A DNA stretch of 7,548 bases, taken from positions 1-7,548 of the forward strand of contig JAUWTT010000181.1 in NCBI GenBank assembly GCA_030614585.1. Direction: 5' to 3'. Shown one piece after another: positions 5,357-7,548 of this stretch (the first letter of the stretch is position 1; each line of letters opens with the position of its first letter). The notes beneath the pieces were generated by a model. That model did not search any database, was not told the origin of the DNA, and saw only the letters and a program-made list of their open reading frames with translations. Source of the stretch: Acidobacteriota bacterium (lineage in GTDB: Bacteria; Acidobacteriota; UBA6911; RPQK01; JAPXNP01). The translations under genes and the position numbers were made by a program.

Positions 5357-7548
5357 TCAGTTATTTCGTACCACCACTCTCTCGTCAGCCCTGAAATAAG
5401 TGGCACTCCTTCCAGTCCACCGTCGATCTCCTTCTATGACTTCGACACCTCCGGACGCCTCGACCCGGTCAAACTGACTTCCAACAGAATCGGTAAAGAA
5501 GAGTTCCAATTCAGGCGCATTAACCCTTAAACCCTCACTGACAAGCTGCACGTTCCCCTGATATACGGCGCGGTTCTCACTACCAAGAAACCGCATCTCC
5601 TCCGAACTCACCTTATATTTCCGGTCTTCCGGGCCATCACCCTCGACTAGAAGACTCTTGACGTTCCCTTCTCCTGTCATTTCCCGGCGATCACCCCTCA
5701 CACGAATAGTGTTTGCAGTAAACAGGTTCAACCCGCGCACGACTCGCGGCTCTTGACTGTAACTTGCCCACCCGGTATCCAGGTCCGCCTGCATTTCTCC
5801 GGACGTAACCACCACGGAGCCATCTCCGATGTCAAACACACTCCGAACTTCACCTTCGGCAACAACCCCAAGATCCTCGCGACTCAAGAGGAAGGTTCGG
5901 GCCGAAGTCTCGGAGCGAATGGTGGCTCCATTCGACGACTGCTGCGAAGATTTCAAGCGCGGCTTGCCTCCAGATGCCCGCATGATTCTCTTTGCCGGAT
6001 CATACGACGCCGATTCGGACCTGAGTTCCAGTGAGCCCTCCTGCGTGCTTCTCCAAAGACGGAAGCCACCCTGCTGAATAGCCTTCGAGAGCTTTCCATC
6101 CTCGTATTCCATCACCAGCTCGGAGCTCCTTGTCTGTCGAACACCGCCACCATCCACAATCTCCACATCCACACCGCCTCGACCCAGAACCCGGTTCAAG
6201 CGCCCGTCTCCGAACAGTGCTTCAATATGAGGTGCCCGAACCGAGTGTTTAAGCTCAGGCTCAGTACTGGTCAACACACAATCACTGTCTCCGACGACCC
6301 GATCCAACGCTCCCTCTGAATAGAAAAGTCTGAGAGCGTCAGATGCTCTCAGCTCCCGAAATCCGTCAGCCGAGTTCATTTCGATCTCGACATTCCCCAG
6401 AACCTCGGCTCCCGTCAAGTTCTGTTCTCCATCGACCTGTAGCGTCAGTTCATCACCCCGAAGCACTTCGCTGCATCCCGGGCGGGCGGGATCCGGACAC
6501 CTCACAAGCCTGACCTGACCTCCAAGCCTGAGGCTTTCGACTAATCCAGTCGATTCCGAAAACTGAGCGACAAACACATCAGCCTGAGAATCCTGGATCT
6601 TCAAGGAAGTCGAGGTAAGCCTGACATTCTCATTCCCGATCAATTCATGAAGGACAATCGCTCCTGCGGACTCCAGTCCTGAGAAGAGTTCGGCCTCAAT
6701 CCGTGCCGCTTCCATGAAGTGTTCGCCCAACTCAGTTACCTCACGATAGCTAGCCACTGTCGGAGGCGAGACAGTCTCTGCATCGGGATCGCTGCCCAGG
6801 ACCCGAAGGACTCGAGTCCCTTCGTTCTTCCCTCCAGCGAGCAAAAGGATCCTGTCTCCCAAGAACTCCTTTTTCAAACCGACCGAGAGCCTCGCGTCTC
6901 CAACGCTGGTAATGTCGGTGACTCGGCGGGCCTCATCCATTGTGACAACAATCTCGTCTGCGGATAGTACAGATGCCCCATCCGAAAGCTCCGCATCGCC
7001 GATCAGCTTAAACTGGCGATCAGGAAGGGAGTAGTAGGCTTTTCTAGCTGTGCACCGAATGGGGCCGGCCGAGGTCTGAAACTCCACCGAAAAACCATCA
7101 TCGATAGCCAGCGTCTTATCCGGAATCGAATACAGTAGTGCTCGACCTATCCCTTCCGTACTTCCCTGAGCAAACTTGAACGAGTCCTTGATCTGCACTA
7201 ACTCGGTGGCCAGGTCCGCATGGGCGGAATCCGCAAAGATACTCGTCCCATCCGACAGATGAATCACAACATCCTCACGAAACTCGATTTCCTTCTCCTC
7301 GGTTCTATAAACAGCCCCTTTCCCTTCAACCTGGTCCTCAGGTTCTCGATCAGCCCCATACCTGAACATGTTGACATCTTCCAGGACGTGAACTCCCTCG
7401 CTATCGAGCGTGCTCGTACCGGCCTGCACCCGAAACAGCGACTCTCCACCTTTCAATTCGGTGTACTCAAATTCGGTAGACTGGCGAGTAATGTTGGAAG
7501 ACAGAAGTACACTGGACGAGTCATCTGAGCGCGAGCTGGACCGACTCA
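5357..7548 (-). CDS. Large LptC/LptA-type (OstA-repeat) lipopolysaccharide transport protein, N-terminus cut by window edge
   Basis: The frame is open from the right edge to a TAA at 5359-5357, giving 729 visible residues with the start outside the window. Residue numbers count from the edge. An LptC-like segment (about 24-125: FEYTELKGGESLFRVQAG, then EDVNMFRYG and a G-AVYRTEEKEIEFREDVVIHL strand pair) is followed by many short beta-strand units of the pattern G-V/E-x-strand-turn-strand, typical of OstA/LptA beta-jellyroll repeats. The last 130 residues (MTGEGNVKSLL, YQGNVQLVSEGLRVNAPELELFF, ASGGVEVIEGDRRWTGRSATYF) are the most LptA-like. Such folds form the periplasmic groove that carries lipopolysaccharide. 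Usual LptC and LptA are each about 180-200 residues, so this is much larger. It ends abruptly at RVVVRNN. Cys350 and Cys358 flank a Pro-rich loop and could form a disulfide. The lptB neighbour supports the role. Any signal anchor lies outside. Repeat-level assignment is from pattern only. Confidence 0.85.
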   Translation of the reverse strand, partial: SRSSSRSDDSSSVLLSSNITRQSTEFEYTELKGGESLFRVQAGTSTLDSEGVHVLEDVNMFRYGADREPEDQVEGKGAVYRTEEKEIEFREDVVIHLSDGTSIFADSAHADLATELVQIKDSFKFAQGSTEGIGRALLYSIPDKTLAIDDGFSVEFQTSAGPIRCTARKAYYSLPDRQFKLIGDAELSDGASVLSADEIVVTMDEARRVTDITSVGDARLSVGLKKEFLGDRILLLAGGKNEGTRVLRVLGSDPDAETVSPPTVASYREVTELGEHFMEAARIEAELFSGLESAGAIVLHELIGNENVRLTSTSLKIQDSQADVFVAQFSESTGLVESLRLGGQVRLVRCPDPARPGCSEVLRGDELTLQVDGEQNLTGAEVLGNVEIEMNSADGFRELRASDALRLFYSEGALDRVVGDSDCVLTSTEPELKHSVRAPHIEALFGDGRLNRVLGRGGVDVEIVDGGGVRQTRSSELVMEYEDGKLSKAIQQGGFRLWRSTQEGSLELRSESASYDPAKRIMRASGGKPRLKSSQQSSNGATIRSETSARTFLLSREDLGVVAEGEVRSVFDIGDGSVVVTSGEMQADLDTGWASYSQEPRVVRGLNLFTANTIRVRGDRREMTGEGNVKSLLVEGDGPEDRKYKVSSEEMRFLGSENRAVYQGNVQLVSEGLRVNAPELELFFTDSVGSQFDRVEASGGVEVIEGDRRWTGRSATYFRADERVVVRNN

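Noticed and set aside
7454..7456. TTG at this position as the start of the LptC/LptA-type gene
   Set aside because: The frame stays open upstream to the window edge and encodes FEYTEL-like residues of the LptC segment, so the true start is outside the window.
7220..7528. Plus-strand open frame of 102 codons near the right edge
   Set aside because: Antisense to the LptC-like region, which has a continuous and plausible protein sequence.

Overview
All genes in this window lie on the minus strand, so transcription runs from the right edge to the left. In that order they are: a large LptC/LptA-type lipopolysaccharide transport protein (cut by the right edge), lptB, rpoN (sigma-54), hprK, a stand-alone mannose-family PTS EIIA, an HPr, and ptsI (enzyme I, cut by the left edge). 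I see no RNA gene, mobile element, CRISPR array or convincing plus-strand gene.

The lpt genes and lipopolysaccharide export point to a diderm bacterium. The order lptC/A-lptB-rpoN-hprK-EIIA-HPr-EI is a chromosomal core cluster known in Deltaproteobacteria-like and Acidobacteriota-like lineages. The very long LptC/OstA-repeat protein, in place of two small lptC and lptA genes, is most like what I recall from Acidobacteriota. This placement is an inference and I would not go below phylum. Base composition looks roughly half GC throughout, with no sign of a recently transferred segment.

Right part (4470-7548): envelope biogenesis. The OstA-repeat protein would carry lipopolysaccharide across the periplasm and LptB is the ATPase that drives it. 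A 142-base spacer separates them. Middle (2981-4414): sigma-54, 55 bases after lptB. Left part (1-2911): a regulatory-type phosphotransferase chain. EI takes phosphate from PEP and passes it to HPr His15 and then to the EIIA histidine. HPr kinase/phosphorylase is encoded just upstream. EIIA-HPr and HPr-EI each overlap by 4 bases (ATGA and GTGA), a sign of translational coupling. No EIIB or EIIC permease is visible, so the chain looks regulatory, though permeases may lie elsewhere.

The most interesting point is a mismatch inside this PTS module. The HPr has isoleucine where the HprK-phosphorylated serine (Ser46) should be, and the HprK itself departs from the family in two conserved loops, while its Walker A, catalytic His and Asp pair are intact. 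The gene positions where hpf and rapZ often sit hold only short spacers. The one between hprK and EIIA carries a strong GC-rich hairpin. I did not find a wholly new system here. The window reads as a conserved cluster with unusual variants.
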